Source: Catenovulum sediminis (GTDB lineage: Bacteria; Pseudomonadota; Gammaproteobacteria; Enterobacterales; Alteromonadaceae). Taken from it: a DNA stretch of 64,000 nucleotides. The DNA is taken from positions 744,001 through 808,000 of the forward strand of contig NZ_CP041660.1 in assembly GCF_007289895.1 (NCBI RefSeq). Reading direction: 5' to 3'. The notes under the pieces are model-generated. The model made no database searches, was not told where the DNA came from, and saw only the letters and a list, made by a program, of their open reading frames with translations. A program made the position numbers and the translations under genes. Below are positions 45,594 through 55,798 of this stretch, piece after piece. How positions within the stretch are numbered: position 1 is the first letter of the stretch; the number at the start of each line of letters is the position of its first letter.

Positions 45594-47066
45594 CTAATCA
45601 ATATGCCCCGCCAATAGCACTAACTTTCTATAGTCGTCCCAAAGCCAAATTTTGTAGTTATTCGGCTGATTATTAACCCCATCAAAAATTTTTTGAACTG
45701 AACGTTGTATTTCAGTGAGCACGGTTGATGGATTGCTTTTAACTTCAAACCGACAATAATCTAATTTTTTATACTTTTCCAAATAACCGTCTTGAGCCTC
45801 ACGTGTATGAAAAACTGATACATCGTCAATAAACTGAATAATTTCTTTGAGATGTACTTTTTCATGTTTATCTTCAACAACTGGGTTTTTTAAAATCATC
45901 AATTGCCCATGAATATTCGTTAACTCGGTACTGTAAGTTTCAGCTTTATCATTAGTTCGGCTATAAAACTGAGGTATAGCTAGGCCATGTTCAATAATCG
46001 CTAACACCAAAGCGAAAGCATTCACAAGTGAATTTTTGTCTTTTGAGGATTTATAAATATGTCGCAAGCACGCATTTAATTTAGCAATTATCTGATCAGT
46101 ATCTCGAATACTCAAACCATAAGCCTCAAAACACCAAGTTAAAAATTTCACTAAGTCTTCTTTCTTAAAATGATGGTTGAGCGCTGGGTAGAGTTTGACT
46201 GCCGAATTGCCCAAGTCAATTTCTATATTTTTAGTATTCAAATAATTTAGTATATCTGGCTCTGACAATTCCGCGGTGCGATTAAAAAAGCGTTTTAAAT
46301 AAGTGGCAGAATCAAAATCATTACCATACACGGCTCTAATGGATGTTTGTAATTGTTTGGTATCCGTTGCTACCACAAAAACAAAATTTGGCGTGGTAAA
46401 AAAGTGCTTAATAACCTCAAGCATTTCTATCGCATAGCTTGGCCGACAGCGATCCAGTTCATCCACTAGCACCACTACAGGAATGGATTTTTTATAAGGT
46501 TCGCCAGCCAAACAATCCGCTAATTTGGCTAGTGATTCTCTAATTTCAACAATAGCCTTAACTTGCTCTTCATGTCCTGATTTTACTTGGTTAAGAAAGT
46601 CTTTTGGCTCACTTTCAAACAAAATTTTCGCGACTTCCCTACCTGTGCCAGCATCGCCCATTAACTCTTTAGTGATATAACCAGCACCACCGATTACAGC
46701 CGCTTTTACAACCTTGCCTAAATATTCTTTGAGCTTATCAAAATCTTTCTCACTTACATCGGCAAAATCGGTCAATTGAGTTAATAATTCACTCGCCACA
46801 ACAGTTAGCGGTACTTGCGAAAAATCACTTTCCCAAGCATCGATATATATGGTTGGGTGCTTTCGATTAACAAGCTCAGTATACAAACGACGTAAAAACT
46901 CGGTTTTCCCTGTTCCCCAAGCACCGTTTAAATTCAATACAAAACCGCCATGTTCACCGGTGACATAATCTGCTAAAAACTTACCGTACTCGCCACGATT
47001 CAGTTTACAATTTTCAAATGTGTATTCGCTTAACCATGACGCATATTTGCTTTTATTCTTACCCAT
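45594..47066 (-). CDS. KAP family P-loop NTPase
   Basis: 490 residues with Walker A NGAWGTGKT (47-55) preceded by the typical GGFVLNL, Walker B VVVLVDELDRC (197-207) and the downstream RFF motif (LKRFFNRTAEL). A Gly/Ala-rich hydrophobic insert at about 118-137 lies between the Walker motifs, where KAP proteins often have membrane segments. KAP NTPases occur in several phage-defence systems and mobile elements. It is the upstream partner of the GIY-YIG nuclease gene (2 bp gap). Confidence 0.88.
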   Translation of the reverse strand: MGKNKSKYASWLSEYTFENCKLNRGEYGKFLADYVTGEHGGFVLNLNGAWGTGKTEFLRRLYTELVNRKHPTIYIDAWESDFSQVPLTVVASELLTQLTDFADVSEKDFDKLKEYLGKVVKAAVIGGAGYITKELMGDAGTGREVAKILFESEPKDFLNQVKSGHEEQVKAIVEIRESLAKLADCLAGEPYKKSIPVVVLVDELDRCRPSYAIEMLEVIKHFFTTPNFVFVVATDTKQLQTSIRAVYGNDFDSATYLKRFFNRTAELSEPDILNYLNTKNIEIDLGNSAVKLYPALNHHFKKEDLVKFLTWCFEAYGLSIRDTDQIIAKLNACLRHIYKSSKDKNSLVNAFALVLAIIEHGLAIPQFYSRTNDKAETYSTELTNIHGQLMILKNPVVEDKHEKVHLKEIIQFIDDVSVFHTREAQDGYLEKYKKLDYCRFEVKSNPSTVLTEIQRSVQKIFDGVNNQPNNYKIWLWDDYRKLVLLAGHID

Positions 47067-47209
47067 AATTGTTCGTTTTTAGCCTTTACATTCATTTATA
47101 AATAAAGAAAAACTTGATAAAAAGGTCATTCACTCTAATGATCTAATCATCTCATCTACCATGTGTAGAAAGAGTTACGGCCCCGTCTTCAATAGAAGGC
47201 GCGGCCAGC

Positions 47210-49126
47210 TTACTCTTTAATCGCATATCCCTGATCCGGATGACGGGTAGCCGTTGGGTAAGCCAGTTGTAATATTTGCTCTTTTACCATAGGGGTTAAA
47301 TAGTTTTTTCGAATGGTGTCAGGTTTTATATCTAACAATTCAGAAAAATGTCTTACTTTCATATACTTGCCATTTGCTTCCATACATAAATTAACAATAG
47401 TTTGACGTACATCCGCTTTTGAAGGGCGCCCGCTGTTTTTACGAATGGGTTCTGATATTCCCACTAATTGCTTCCATAAATCTTCATTAGCTTTAGCTAT
47501 GTCCGGAGTTATGTCCGGAGTTATGTCCGGAGTTATGTCCGGAGCTAAATCGAGAGTCAGTGATAATTGTCCCTCTTTAGGCGAAGCGACAAACTCTATT
47601 TTTTGACCGCTTTCATTTTCAGGTGTCGGCACAACCTCATCAGCCAAATGATACACTTTGCTTTTATGTTCGCCGCTGCCTACTAACATGCCATTACTCA
47701 CCAAACGGCTCAATGCCAAAGTGACCTCACGGCCGTTAGCGCTGGTTAACAAACAAATTCGTTCGTGGGTAAACCAGTTTTCAGTTATCGCCGTTTGTAA
47801 AATCAACTTTTTAATTTCATTTAATCGTTGGTATTTGTCACCAAATAGCGAAACCAGTTTTGCGGTAATTTCTTCAGGAATTAAATTAACCATTCTTAAC
47901 TCTAAAATGGTCTGTTCAATATCGTAACGTTCAAATAAATTAGGTGGTTGCCAATTTTGTAGGCGGCAATTACTGTAAATTTTAGGTACGCCCGAACCTG
48001 CTTTTTCACTTAAACCAATATTTAAAAACATTTGATGAATAGCTGGATTGCGGCAAATACTCTCGCCACCCGCTATCGCATCTTTAACAGGCACTCTCAT
48101 TAAGCCTGGGTTACGAAAACGAATATAGTCCGGATATTTTTCAACCAAAATTTGACTGTCACTCAAATAATCGGCATGAGCCAATGTATTCACTAATGCT
48201 TCTCTAATTGCTTCGTGAGCAGGGTTTTGATCAACCCTTTGGCCGTCTTTTAAAGTGAAACTTAATTTTAAATCGCTGGTTAGTTTGCGATAAATTTTGC
48301 GATAAAAATCGAAAATATTGCCCGTCCACGAGCCATCACAAAATACTCTATCTATCCAGCGTGCTTCGCCTTCACCTTTTTCTTGATAATCTAAAAAATA
48401 ATTGGGTAATGCCTCTTGCAAAGCATCCCAAGTACCAAACATTAACAAGCCCGCTAAGGTTAAGCCCTCTTCACCTGTTTGTCTGTCTTTGCGCCACGCT
48501 TTAATTGAACGTAAAAAACCAAGATCATCTTGCTCTAAAAACGGATGCCCTTGTGGTTTAGCGTCTTTAAACATTTGGCGGTATATACGTAAAGATTCGT
48601 CGTCTACATCGTCAACACCAAACCCTTGCAAAATTTTGTTGTCTCTTGCGTCTTGCCGTTCGGCTAACATGCGCTGAACTTGCTCTGAACTACATTTTTG
48701 ATCTGCCTCATATCGTCTTATATAACTACCCGTTAATGGATTACCATTAATGTAGACCGGCCTATCATGTCTTGATGATCGAGGCACATTGATACAAATT
48801 ATCTGATTGCCTTGAAGACACTCAATACTTACGTCGCTCTCTTTGAGTAAATTGCCACTGACCTTTTGAGGATTATTTAATGAATCCCAGATATTTTTGA
48901 CCAGTTTTGCTGGGGTTTTAATGCCCTCTAAAGACAGCTTGCCTTTTCTTTCGCGCACACCTAAAAATATTTTCCCGCCACTGGTATTTGCAAAAGCACT
49001 ATAGGTTTGCCACATATCATCCGGTACTGCGCCTTGCCCATCTCGGCCAGATGCCAGTTTACATTCAACTTCCGCACTTTCTTTTAACAAATCAATATCT
49101 GACAGTTGACTGATGTTTTGGCTCAT
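47210..49126 (-). CDS. AlbA_2 (Schlafen-like) domain ATP-binding protein, RM-associated
   Basis: 638 residues. An AlbA_2 domain spans about 12-130 (AEVECKLASGRD...FANTSGGKIFLGV). A GHKL-type ATP-binding region is near 295-380 (HEAIREALVNTLAHADY, EKAGSGVPKIYSNC). C-terminal winged-helix modules are joined by a PDIT repeat linker and end with a second helix-turn-helix (KVRHFSELLDIKPDTIRKNYL). Such proteins often neighbour type I restriction systems and may be regulators or accessory defence proteins. It is 10 bp after the distal end of hsdS on the same strand. Confidence 0.85.
   Translation of the reverse strand: MSQNISQLSDIDLLKESAEVECKLASGRDGQGAVPDDMWQTYSAFANTSGGKIFLGVRERKGKLSLEGIKTPAKLVKNIWDSLNNPQKVSGNLLKESDVSIECLQGNQIICINVPRSSRHDRPVYINGNPLTGSYIRRYEADQKCSSEQVQRMLAERQDARDNKILQGFGVDDVDDESLRIYRQMFKDAKPQGHPFLEQDDLGFLRSIKAWRKDRQTGEEGLTLAGLLMFGTWDALQEALPNYFLDYQEKGEGEARWIDRVFCDGSWTGNIFDFYRKIYRKLTSDLKLSFTLKDGQRVDQNPAHEAIREALVNTLAHADYLSDSQILVEKYPDYIRFRNPGLMRVPVKDAIAGGESICRNPAIHQMFLNIGLSEKAGSGVPKIYSNCRLQNWQPPNLFERYDIEQTILELRMVNLIPEEITAKLVSLFGDKYQRLNEIKKLILQTAITENWFTHERICLLTSANGREVTLALSRLVSNGMLVGSGEHKSKVYHLADEVVPTPENESGQKIEFVASPKEGQLSLTLDLAPDITPDITPDITPDIAKANEDLWKQLVGISEPIRKNSGRPSKADVRQTIVNLCMEANGKYMKVRHFSELLDIKPDTIRKNYLTPMVKEQILQLAYPTATRHPDQGYAIKE
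47499..47546 (-). repeat. 12-bp tandem repeat in the AlbA_2 gene
   Basis: Four copies of a 12-base unit (ATGTCCGGAGTT on the plus strand, the last ending CT) encode a PDIT repeat. The period is a multiple of three, so copy-number changes would keep the frame and only change linker length. Confidence 0.9.
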
Positions 49127-49135
49127 ACAAATACC

Positions 49136-50949
49136 TTAATTAATCGCCTGTTCGACTATGGCGTCGGTTAAATGAAGTTTAGTGGTTTGTGCGTCGGTTA
49201 AACGGGCTTTGAGTTGGTCGCATAGAGTCATTAATTCATCGACTTTAGCGACAATTCGATGCTGTTCACTCAATGGGGGATAGGTAAAGCAATTGCTCTA
49301 CATTTAGTGCCCGAAATGAAGTCTTGGCCAGCAGAACCAACCAAAGTTATGTAATTAAGAAAAAGGTGTGATTTTAAGTAAGTATAAATATATTTGTTCA
49401 ACTCTAATTCGAGAGGTCTAAAGCAAACAATGTTTTGATTACAATTCCACTCAGGATAAGTACTCGGCATTATTGCAACCTTACCAAGGGGTGGCCCCAC
49501 AAGATTCATGATTACATCACCAGGGAACAGAATGGAGCGATTCAACTTACTCATATGAGCGTCTTTTGTAACGAATAGTGTGCGTTCTTTAAACTCAATC
49601 TCTTGATTTTGAATATTATAGACTTTTAAAAATGGAATATCGCCGCTTTCACTTAATTCTGATTTAGGAGGTGTGGAACCGGAACTTACGTTTGCACAAA
49701 GGTCATCTAATCTTGTATATGACCAACCTCTTGGTAATTCAAACGGTTTTTCTTCGTCGGTAATTTCAGGCAGTGGTTTTTGCTTTTTGATTTTTTTGTC
49801 TTTAATCAGTTGGGCTTTTTCTGCTGCTATGCGCTCTAGGAGTTTGGCGGCGGGTTCGTCGTTTGGGTTTTGTGGGACGAGTTTGCCCATTACTGCGAGT
49901 TGTAAAATGGTTTGTTTTAGCGTGTCGATGCTGGCGGTGGTGGTGAATAGCGTGTCGAAGTGCTCGCTTAAACGTTGCCAGTTTTGTTGGAACTGTTCAG
50001 CGGTTTGTTCCGGTGTTGCTCCTTGCTCTGGTGCTTTTAGTAAGGCCTCTAACAGCACTTCAACTAATGTTTGATGTGCCGTAATACTATTTTCAGTTTG
50101 TGCCTCAAGCGCATCACACAAGCTCATTAGCTCATTCACTTTATTAGAAATACGCTTTTGTTCTGATAACGGTGGCAAACCTAAAGCTATCAGTTCCAGT
50201 ACTGTTTGACTCAATGCTGGGACTGATGTTCCAGCTTGAAAATAAGTAAAATCAACCGATTTTAAATATAAGTAAAGATATTCACTTTCAAAAATACTAT
50301 ATGGAGTAATTCCTAAGCAATTGTTATCAATAACTGTAGGGGTAAATATTATTCTTCTCTTATTAGTAGCGATTGCGCCGCCTATTTTTGGAAATATTAC
50401 AGTTCCTTTTTGATGTATTTTTAACTTTTTCACCTTAGCTGTTTCAAAATCAACAGAGTTCTTAGTCGTGTATATATACTTATCATTTCCCTCTAGATTC
50501 ATATCACTAACTTTACAAACTAAAACCTCTTTACCCGTTTCTCCTTGAATAGCCTGTGGAAAACCAGAACCAATTGCCCAATATCCAATTTCTCCTAACC
50601 TTAAAAAACGCCAACCTTCAGGCAATTCAAACGGTTTTTCATCCTCACTAATCTCTGGTAATGCTTTTGGCTTTTTGATTTTTTTATCTTTAACCAATTG
50701 CGCTTTTTCAGCAGCTATACGCTCTAATAATACTGAGGCGGGTTCGTCGTTTGGATCTTGTGGTACTAACTTACCACGCACTGCGAGCTCTAATATAAGT
50801 TCACGCAGTTTTTTAATACCGTGAAGTGAAAACTTTTTAGATGAGCCACGCCCTGATGACGAGTTTTGCTCAATGGCTGTGGTCCAAATATCAAGGTGTT
50901 CGGTGATTAGCTGCTCGGCGCTTGTGTTTGGTGCTTTAGTCTCAGCCAT
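49136..50949 (-). CDS. hsdS: Type I restriction specificity subunit HsdS (frameshifted near 3' end)
   Basis: Two target-recognition domains (about 115-265 and 410-550) each follow a copy of the conserved block LELAVRGKLVPQDPNDEPAS / LQLAVMGKLVPQNPNDEPAA plus LLERIAAEKAQL. Frame 1 stops at 49270 after ALPIPH. The expected continuation LPPLSEQHRIVAKVDELM is in the next frame to TAA at 49136, joined if the C run (G5 at 49275-49279 on the plus strand) had six bases. Without it the distal conserved helices that bind HsdM are lost. It starts at the last base of hsdM. Confidence 0.85.
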
Positions 50950-52421
50950 TACTTGCCCTCAACATCTTTAGAAAGCGCCGCTGACAATATACCTTTAAGC
51001 TGGTCACGTAGTGCTTGTATGTCTGCTTGCTGCTTTGAGTAATCGGCTAGTAGCTCTTCTGGGTCGTGACTGATTGCCTCGCCTACATGCGGGTTTTTAA
51101 TGTCTAGGTTGTAGTTACGGGCAATAATATCATCGATTGATACCTTCCACGCTTGCTCGGTCTCAATTCGGCTGGCAAAACCGTCTGCCTCATTGCCCCA
51201 CCATTCGAGCTCCGTTTTGAACTCTTCAAACTTCATTGGCTTGGTTTTGTTATAGTTTTTAACGCCTGCTGGGTAGGGGTGCTCGTAAAACCACACGTCT
51301 TTTGTGGGTGTGCCTTTGGTAAAAAATAGTATGTTAGTTTTAATGCCGGTATACGGGTTAAACACGCCATTGGGTAAACGTACTATGGTATGTAAGTTAC
51401 ATTCCTCTACCAATAGCTTTTTAATTTTGGTTTTTACGCCTTCACCAAATAAAGTGCCGTCGGGCAATACAACTGCGGCGCGCCCTTTCGTGTTGAGCAC
51501 TTCTATAATGAGCTGTAAGAACAAATCGGCTGTTTCGCGAGTTTGCATGTCGCTGGGGAAGTTTTTTTCTATACCGTCTTCTTCGGTGCCGCCAAATGGT
51601 GGGTTAGTGATGATAACATCTACTTGGTCATCCCAGCTTGAAAGTGGTTTATTAAGGGTATTGCCGTGTTTAACTTGTACCGGTACCTCAATACCGTGAA
51701 GCATCATATTAGTCGTACACAGTAAGTGCGGGAGTTGCTTTTTTTCTACACCGTGTATTTGCTTTTGCAGTATTTGGTAGTCGTCGCCCGATTTAACATA
51801 GTTTGCTTTTACATGGTCGAACGCACAGGCTAAAAAGCCACCGGTACCACAAGCTGGGTCCATAATTGACTCGCCTAGTTTTGGGTCGGTTACTGCTACT
51901 ATAAACTTAGTAATAGCACGCGGGGTATAAAATTCGCCCGCGTTACCTGCGCTTTGTAGGTCTTTTAATATTTGCTCGTACAGGTCGCCAAATAAGTGGC
52001 GCTCTTTTGAGTCGGTAAAGTCTATTTCGTTTAGCTTGTTGATCACCTGGCGAAGTAGCGTGCCGTTTTTCATGTAGTTAAAGGCATCGCTAAAGGCTTG
52101 TGTAACAACATAGCCACGCGGGTTTTTATCTATGGGTGCGGTTAGGTTTTTAAGCTCAGGGAATAGCTTGTCGTTTACAAACTCTAAAAGCTCATCGCCC
52201 GTTATGCCTTCGTTGTCGGCCGCCCAATTACGCCATAAAAATTGCTCAGGGATTGGCGCACGATAATCGTCTAATTCTAGCTCTAGTTCTTCTTCTTGCG
52301 CGTCGAATACTTTTAAAAATAATAACCACGACATTTGGCCAAGGCGCTGTGCGTCACCATCGACACCGGCGTCTTTACGCATAATATCTTGAATAGATTT
52401 AATAGCTGAACTGATAGACAT
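50949..52421 (-). CDS. hsdM: Type I DNA N6-adenine methyltransferase subunit HsdM
   Basis: 490 residues. The N-terminal HsdM helical domain (about 1-140) precedes an amino-methyltransferase domain with the AdoMet motif DPACGTGGFLACA (188-200) and the catalytic NPPFGG (273-278). With HsdS it methylates adenine in the split recognition site, protecting the host and activating HsdR on unmodified DNA. It shares one base with hsdS. An upstream gap of 118 bp separates it from hsdR. Confidence 0.95.
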   Translation of the reverse strand: MSISSAIKSIQDIMRKDAGVDGDAQRLGQMSWLLFLKVFDAQEEELELELDDYRAPIPEQFLWRNWAADNEGITGDELLEFVNDKLFPELKNLTAPIDKNPRGYVVTQAFSDAFNYMKNGTLLRQVINKLNEIDFTDSKERHLFGDLYEQILKDLQSAGNAGEFYTPRAITKFIVAVTDPKLGESIMDPACGTGGFLACAFDHVKANYVKSGDDYQILQKQIHGVEKKQLPHLLCTTNMMLHGIEVPVQVKHGNTLNKPLSSWDDQVDVIITNPPFGGTEEDGIEKNFPSDMQTRETADLFLQLIIEVLNTKGRAAVVLPDGTLFGEGVKTKIKKLLVEECNLHTIVRLPNGVFNPYTGIKTNILFFTKGTPTKDVWFYEHPYPAGVKNYNKTKPMKFEEFKTELEWWGNEADGFASRIETEQAWKVSIDDIIARNYNLDIKNPHVGEAISHDPEELLADYSKQQADIQALRDQLKGILSAALSKDVEGK

Positions 52422-52539
52422 AGGTTTCTCTTATTTAATTATTTTTACAAACAGCGGCTGTAAGCCAATATGAAAGCTGTTTAATTTTAAATGGTTTAAT
52501 GTTTGCTGAGGCTAATACATAGCAACAGCAAACATTAAT

Positions 52540-55011
52540 TTAGGCTGTTTTAGGCGCTGGCATTTGGTAAATTTCGGCTTCAAGCTCTTTAAGTGCTTGC
52601 TCGTATTGTGCTTTACCACCAAAGCCATTTTTGATGATTTCTTTGGTGTTACCTATATCGGTAAATGGCGCAACTTTTAACGCTTGTATAGATTCGATTT
52701 CTTGCACGCCTACATCGGCGTATTTTAACAGAAGGTTCTCAAGTACGGTGTGTGCGGTACCCGAATATTTAGTGAAATAGTTGCGCTTTTTAACGTTATC
52801 TGCGCGCTCTTTGCGGGTAAGTGGAGGTTGGTCGTAAACGACATGGCAGATCATATCAAAGGGGTCCATGTCTTTGCCGACTTCTTCCTCAAGCGCTGAC
52901 CAAATAATGCCCTCTTCGGCAAGCTCATCTATTACAGCTTGCTTACGGTCTGACTCGTTCCAACGCTTAACAAAGTCGTCGAGTGAACTAAACTGTTTGC
53001 TCATGGTTTTACGGGTGTAATCTATAAATGACTCAGTAACAAGTTTACCATCGGTATCGTAATACTGTACTCGCTCTGCCACTTTATTAACGTTTACGCC
53101 TGAGACACGGTACTTAACCATTTTATTGGTATCATCATTCCATTCACCATCAAGGCTGCCGTCGCCTCTGGGCTCGTTAATAGTGTCGTTATTTGTATTG
53201 GTTTCATCTTCGCCTAATTGGCTATCTAAAGCGCTATCAGGCTGCTCTGCGCCAGTTGTATCGTCATCGTGTGATTCAATATCAACGTTTTCGTTTTCAA
53301 TATCGGTAGGCGTGACTTTAATTACTTTTTCTGGGGTGCCATCAAAGCGTTCATCGGCAAATAACTCGGTGGCTTTTTTAAAGTCGAGTATCGTAAACCA
53401 TAGCTTGCCGTAGCGATCGTCAATACGGGTGCCACGGCCAATGATTTGTTTAAACTTAGTCATTGATTGAATATTTTGATCAAGCACTACTAGCTTACAG
53501 GTTTTGGCGTCTACCCCTGTGGTCATCAGTTCGGAGGTAGTGGCTATAACTGGGTACGGGCGTTTCGGGTTTATAAAATTGTCGAGCTGGCCTTTGCCTA
53601 GTTCATCATCGCCGGTGATTTTCATCACGTATTTATCGTTTTTAGCCATTTGCTCTGGGTTTAAATTGGCAAGGGCGCGGCGCATACGTTCGGCGTGATC
53701 TATGTCGTTACAAAACACGATGGTTTTAGCCAGAGGGTCTGTGCGTTTTAAATAGTTAGTAATAGTTTCGGCCACCAGCTGGGTGCGCTCGTCAATCACC
53801 ATAGTGCGGTCAAAATCTTTTTGGTTGTATATGCGGTCTTGTATTACTTCACCGTTGTTATCAACCTGCCCTTTTGTTGGCCGCCAGCCTTGTAGATCAA
53901 CATCAAGATCAACACGTACCACTTTGTATGGCGCTAAAAAGCCATCTTCTATGCCCTCTTTAAGCGAATAGGTATAAGCAGGGTCGCCAAAATAATCGGT
54001 GTTTGATACTTCGTCAGTTTCTTTTGGTGTAGCGGTTAAACCAATTTGAGCAGCACTTTCAAAGTAGGTGAGTATTTCACGCCAAGCGCTATCTTCGCTT
54101 GCGCTACCACGGTGGCACTCGTCAATAACAATGAGGTCAAAAAAATCAGGGTCTACTTGCTTAAAGGCTTTTTGAGATTCTTCTGGCCCTGTTAGCGCTT
54201 GATAAAGTGCTAGGTGTATTTCGTAAGCGGGGTCGATTGTTCTGCCGGTGATTTTGGTCATTGAGGTGCCAAACGGCTGAAAGTCATTAATGCGAGTTTG
54301 ATCAACCAATATGTTACGGTCGGCTAAAAATAATATGCGTTTTTTAGCGCGTGATTTCCATAAGCGCCAAATGATTTGAAACGCGGTATAAGTTTTACCG
54401 GTGCCGGTTGCCATAACAAGGAGTACGCGGTCTTTACCAGCTGAGATAGCTTCTACTGTTTTATTAATTGCTTGAAGCTGATAGTACCGCGGATGCTTGC
54501 CGCTGCCATCATCATAGTAGGCTTGATTTATTATAGGGAGTTGCGATTCTGTATAGCCTTTGTAGGCACAATATTTAGCCCAAAGCTCTTGCGGTGACGG
54601 GAAATCTTCTAAGCGAATTTCAGATTCAAGGTTGTGAGCATCAGAGGTGCCTAGCTTGGTTTTGTCGTGAAATATAAAGCCGTCGCCATTAGAGGCAAAT
54701 ATAAACGGCACATCAAGTAAATTGGCGTAATCGAGTGCTTGTTGGAGCCCTTTACCTACTTCGTGCTTATTTGCTTTAGCTTCTATCACAGCAAGCGGCA
54801 TACTGGGTTTATGGTAAAGAACAATGTCTGCTGATTTAACCGTTTTACGTACACCGAGTTGCCCACGCACTATTACTTTACCGTCACGTAGTTTAACCTC
54901 TTGGCGAATTTGAGTAATGTCGTCCCATCCGGATTGTTGAATGGCTGGTAGTACAAATTTGGTAATGATGTCAGTTTCGGTAAATGCTTTTTTGTTTATC
55001 TGGTTTGCCAT
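52540..55011 (-). CDS. hsdR: Type I restriction endonuclease subunit HsdR (EcoEI-like)
   Basis: 823 residues. The N-terminal nuclease domain has Asp62 and the ExK motif AVIEAKA (Glu77, Lys79). The DEAD-like translocase carries Walker A ATGTGKT (201-207) and DECH in VIDECHRG, with helicase motif [12 protein letters not shown]. The C-terminal EcoEI-type domain binds the methylase core. An acidic, Asp/Asn-rich linker lies at about 580-640 ([17 protein letters not shown]). It is the first gene of the restriction block. Confidence 0.95.
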   Translation of the reverse strand: MANQINKKAFTETDIITKFVLPAIQQSGWDDITQIRQEVKLRDGKVIVRGQLGVRKTVKSADIVLYHKPSMPLAVIEAKANKHEVGKGLQQALDYANLLDVPFIFASNGDGFIFHDKTKLGTSDAHNLESEIRLEDFPSPQELWAKYCAYKGYTESQLPIINQAYYDDGSGKHPRYYQLQAINKTVEAISAGKDRVLLVMATGTGKTYTAFQIIWRLWKSRAKKRILFLADRNILVDQTRINDFQPFGTSMTKITGRTIDPAYEIHLALYQALTGPEESQKAFKQVDPDFFDLIVIDECHRGSASEDSAWREILTYFESAAQIGLTATPKETDEVSNTDYFGDPAYTYSLKEGIEDGFLAPYKVVRVDLDVDLQGWRPTKGQVDNNGEVIQDRIYNQKDFDRTMVIDERTQLVAETITNYLKRTDPLAKTIVFCNDIDHAERMRRALANLNPEQMAKNDKYVMKITGDDELGKGQLDNFINPKRPYPVIATTSELMTTGVDAKTCKLVVLDQNIQSMTKFKQIIGRGTRIDDRYGKLWFTILDFKKATELFADERFDGTPEKVIKVTPTDIENENVDIESHDDDTTGAEQPDSALDSQLGEDETNTNNDTINEPRGDGSLDGEWNDDTNKMVKYRVSGVNVNKVAERVQYYDTDGKLVTESFIDYTRKTMSKQFSSLDDFVKRWNESDRKQAVIDELAEEGIIWSALEEEVGKDMDPFDMICHVVYDQPPLTRKERADNVKKRNYFTKYSGTAHTVLENLLLKYADVGVQEIESIQALKVAPFTDIGNTKEIIKNGFGGKAQYEQALKELEAEIYQMPAPKTA

Positions 55012-55280
55012 CAGTGTAATCCTTTTCTATCAGCAGGCAAAATGTACCTTAAACCTTATTGGATGCCAATGGTTAACTGAGATTATTGCAATAGCAAGTG
55101 TTAAAAAAGCCAATAAAGTTAATGGGCTAGGATATACCAAGGTTAATTGAAAGAACTAAATCTTGCACCACTCCACTATCTAAAAATATAAATTGATTGA
55201 TATGATTTAGATACTTGATTGTCGGACTATCAACTGCGAAATTTAATTAGTAGACTAGTTTTAGATTATATTTAACTTAC

Positions 55281-55424
55281 CAAAATCCATACCAAACACG
55301 CCATACCTTTGCTTCTCAAATGCTTTCCCAAGGCAAAAACCCATTATGGTTTGCACAAAAAATGGGCCATGAAGACTGGGGAATGATTATTAAAACCTGC
55401 GGTAAATGGATTAAAAACGATTAA
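55281..55424 (+). pseudogene. Tyrosine integrase, C-terminal remnant
   Basis: 48 codons read QNPYQTRHTFASQMLSQGKN, then PLWFAQKMGHEDWGMIIKTCGK. They carry the RHTFAS box and the GH-x-D-W motif of phage-type tyrosine recombinases. The catalytic tyrosine expected in ...KTYG is Cys (TGC), and the protein ends WIKND. The subgroup looks different from the DUF4102-type remnant at 41386, so the two are probably from different elements. No start codon or catalytic core precedes it. Confidence 0.7.
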
Positions 55425-55502
55425 CCCTAAAAGTTATTTCAACCTTTTAAGTGTTAACTTGGGCAATAATCACACAAAACGCTTTACTCAATGCAAAACA
55501 AG

Positions 55503-55537
55503 CCTAAAATAAGTACATAAATAAACACTTTTTTAGG
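55503..55537. promoter_or_regulatory. Inverted-repeat operator of the toxin-antitoxin pair
   Basis: CCTAAAATAAGT and ACTTTTTTAGG form an inverted repeat (about 11 matched positions) centred 26 bp upstream of the antitoxin ATG. It overlaps a possible -10 TAAAAT at 55506-55511. Such palindromes bind Phd/RelB-type antitoxins for autorepression. Confidence 0.5.
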
Positions 55538-55546
55538 TTTGTTACT

Positions 55547-55798
55547 ATGAGACAAGTTTTAGCAGATTGTTCAGCCAGCATTTCGGAATTGAAAAAAAGT
55601 CCAACAGCTTTATTAAACGAGGCTGCAGGTTCTCCAATTGCGATATTGAACCACAATAAACCAGCTGCTTATCTAATCCCAGCAGACACGTACGAATGGA
55701 TGATGGAAATGCTTGATGATGTTGAACTAACTAAATTAGTTAAAGAGCGACTAAAAGATAAATCCCAAGCGATAGAAGTATCACTGGATGACTTATAA
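55547..55798 (+). CDS. Type II antitoxin, Phd/YefM (StbD/RelB-like)
   Basis: 83 residues beginning MRQVLADCSASISELKKSP with the Phd/StbD pattern NHNKPAAYLIPADTYEWMMEML (about 36-57). The N-terminus binds DNA, and the acidic C-terminal tail (DKSQAIEVSLDDL) should wrap the toxin. It overlaps the toxin gene by 11 bp, as in stbDE/relBE operons. An inverted repeat upstream may be its operator. Confidence 0.88.
   Translation: MRQVLADCSASISELKKSPTALLNEAAGSPIAILNHNKPAAYLIPADTYEWMMEMLDDVELTKLVKERLKDKSQAIEVSLDDL

Larger units (their letters stand above)
55012..55546. other. Long intergenic region between hsdR and the toxin-antitoxin pair
   Basis: 535 bp that hold the hsdR upstream region (no convincing promoter seen), the integrase C-terminal remnant (55281-55424) and the toxin-antitoxin operator candidate (55503-55537). 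The 240 bp from 55030 to 55270 are AT-rich with nothing I can name. Confidence 0.5.

Noticed and set aside
47499-47546. Short regular repeats as a possible CRISPR array
   Set aside because: Units are contiguous 12-mers without spacers inside a coding sequence. The same applies to the array at 60836-60883.
51304-51699. A 131-codon frame opposite hsdM
   Set aside because: Antisense shadow of hsdM with no recognisable domain or start site.
55160-55180. CACCACTCCAC as a possible tmRNA attachment-site copy (attR)
   Set aside because: It matches the tmRNA 3' end only over a few bases; not enough for an attachment repeat.
41386-55424. The two integrase fragments as halves of one gene split by the island
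   Set aside because: The N-terminal fragment looks like the DUF4102 (P4-like) type, while the C-terminal fragment has the RHTFAS...GHEDW pattern of a different integrase group. A single origin is not supported, though not excluded without a search.
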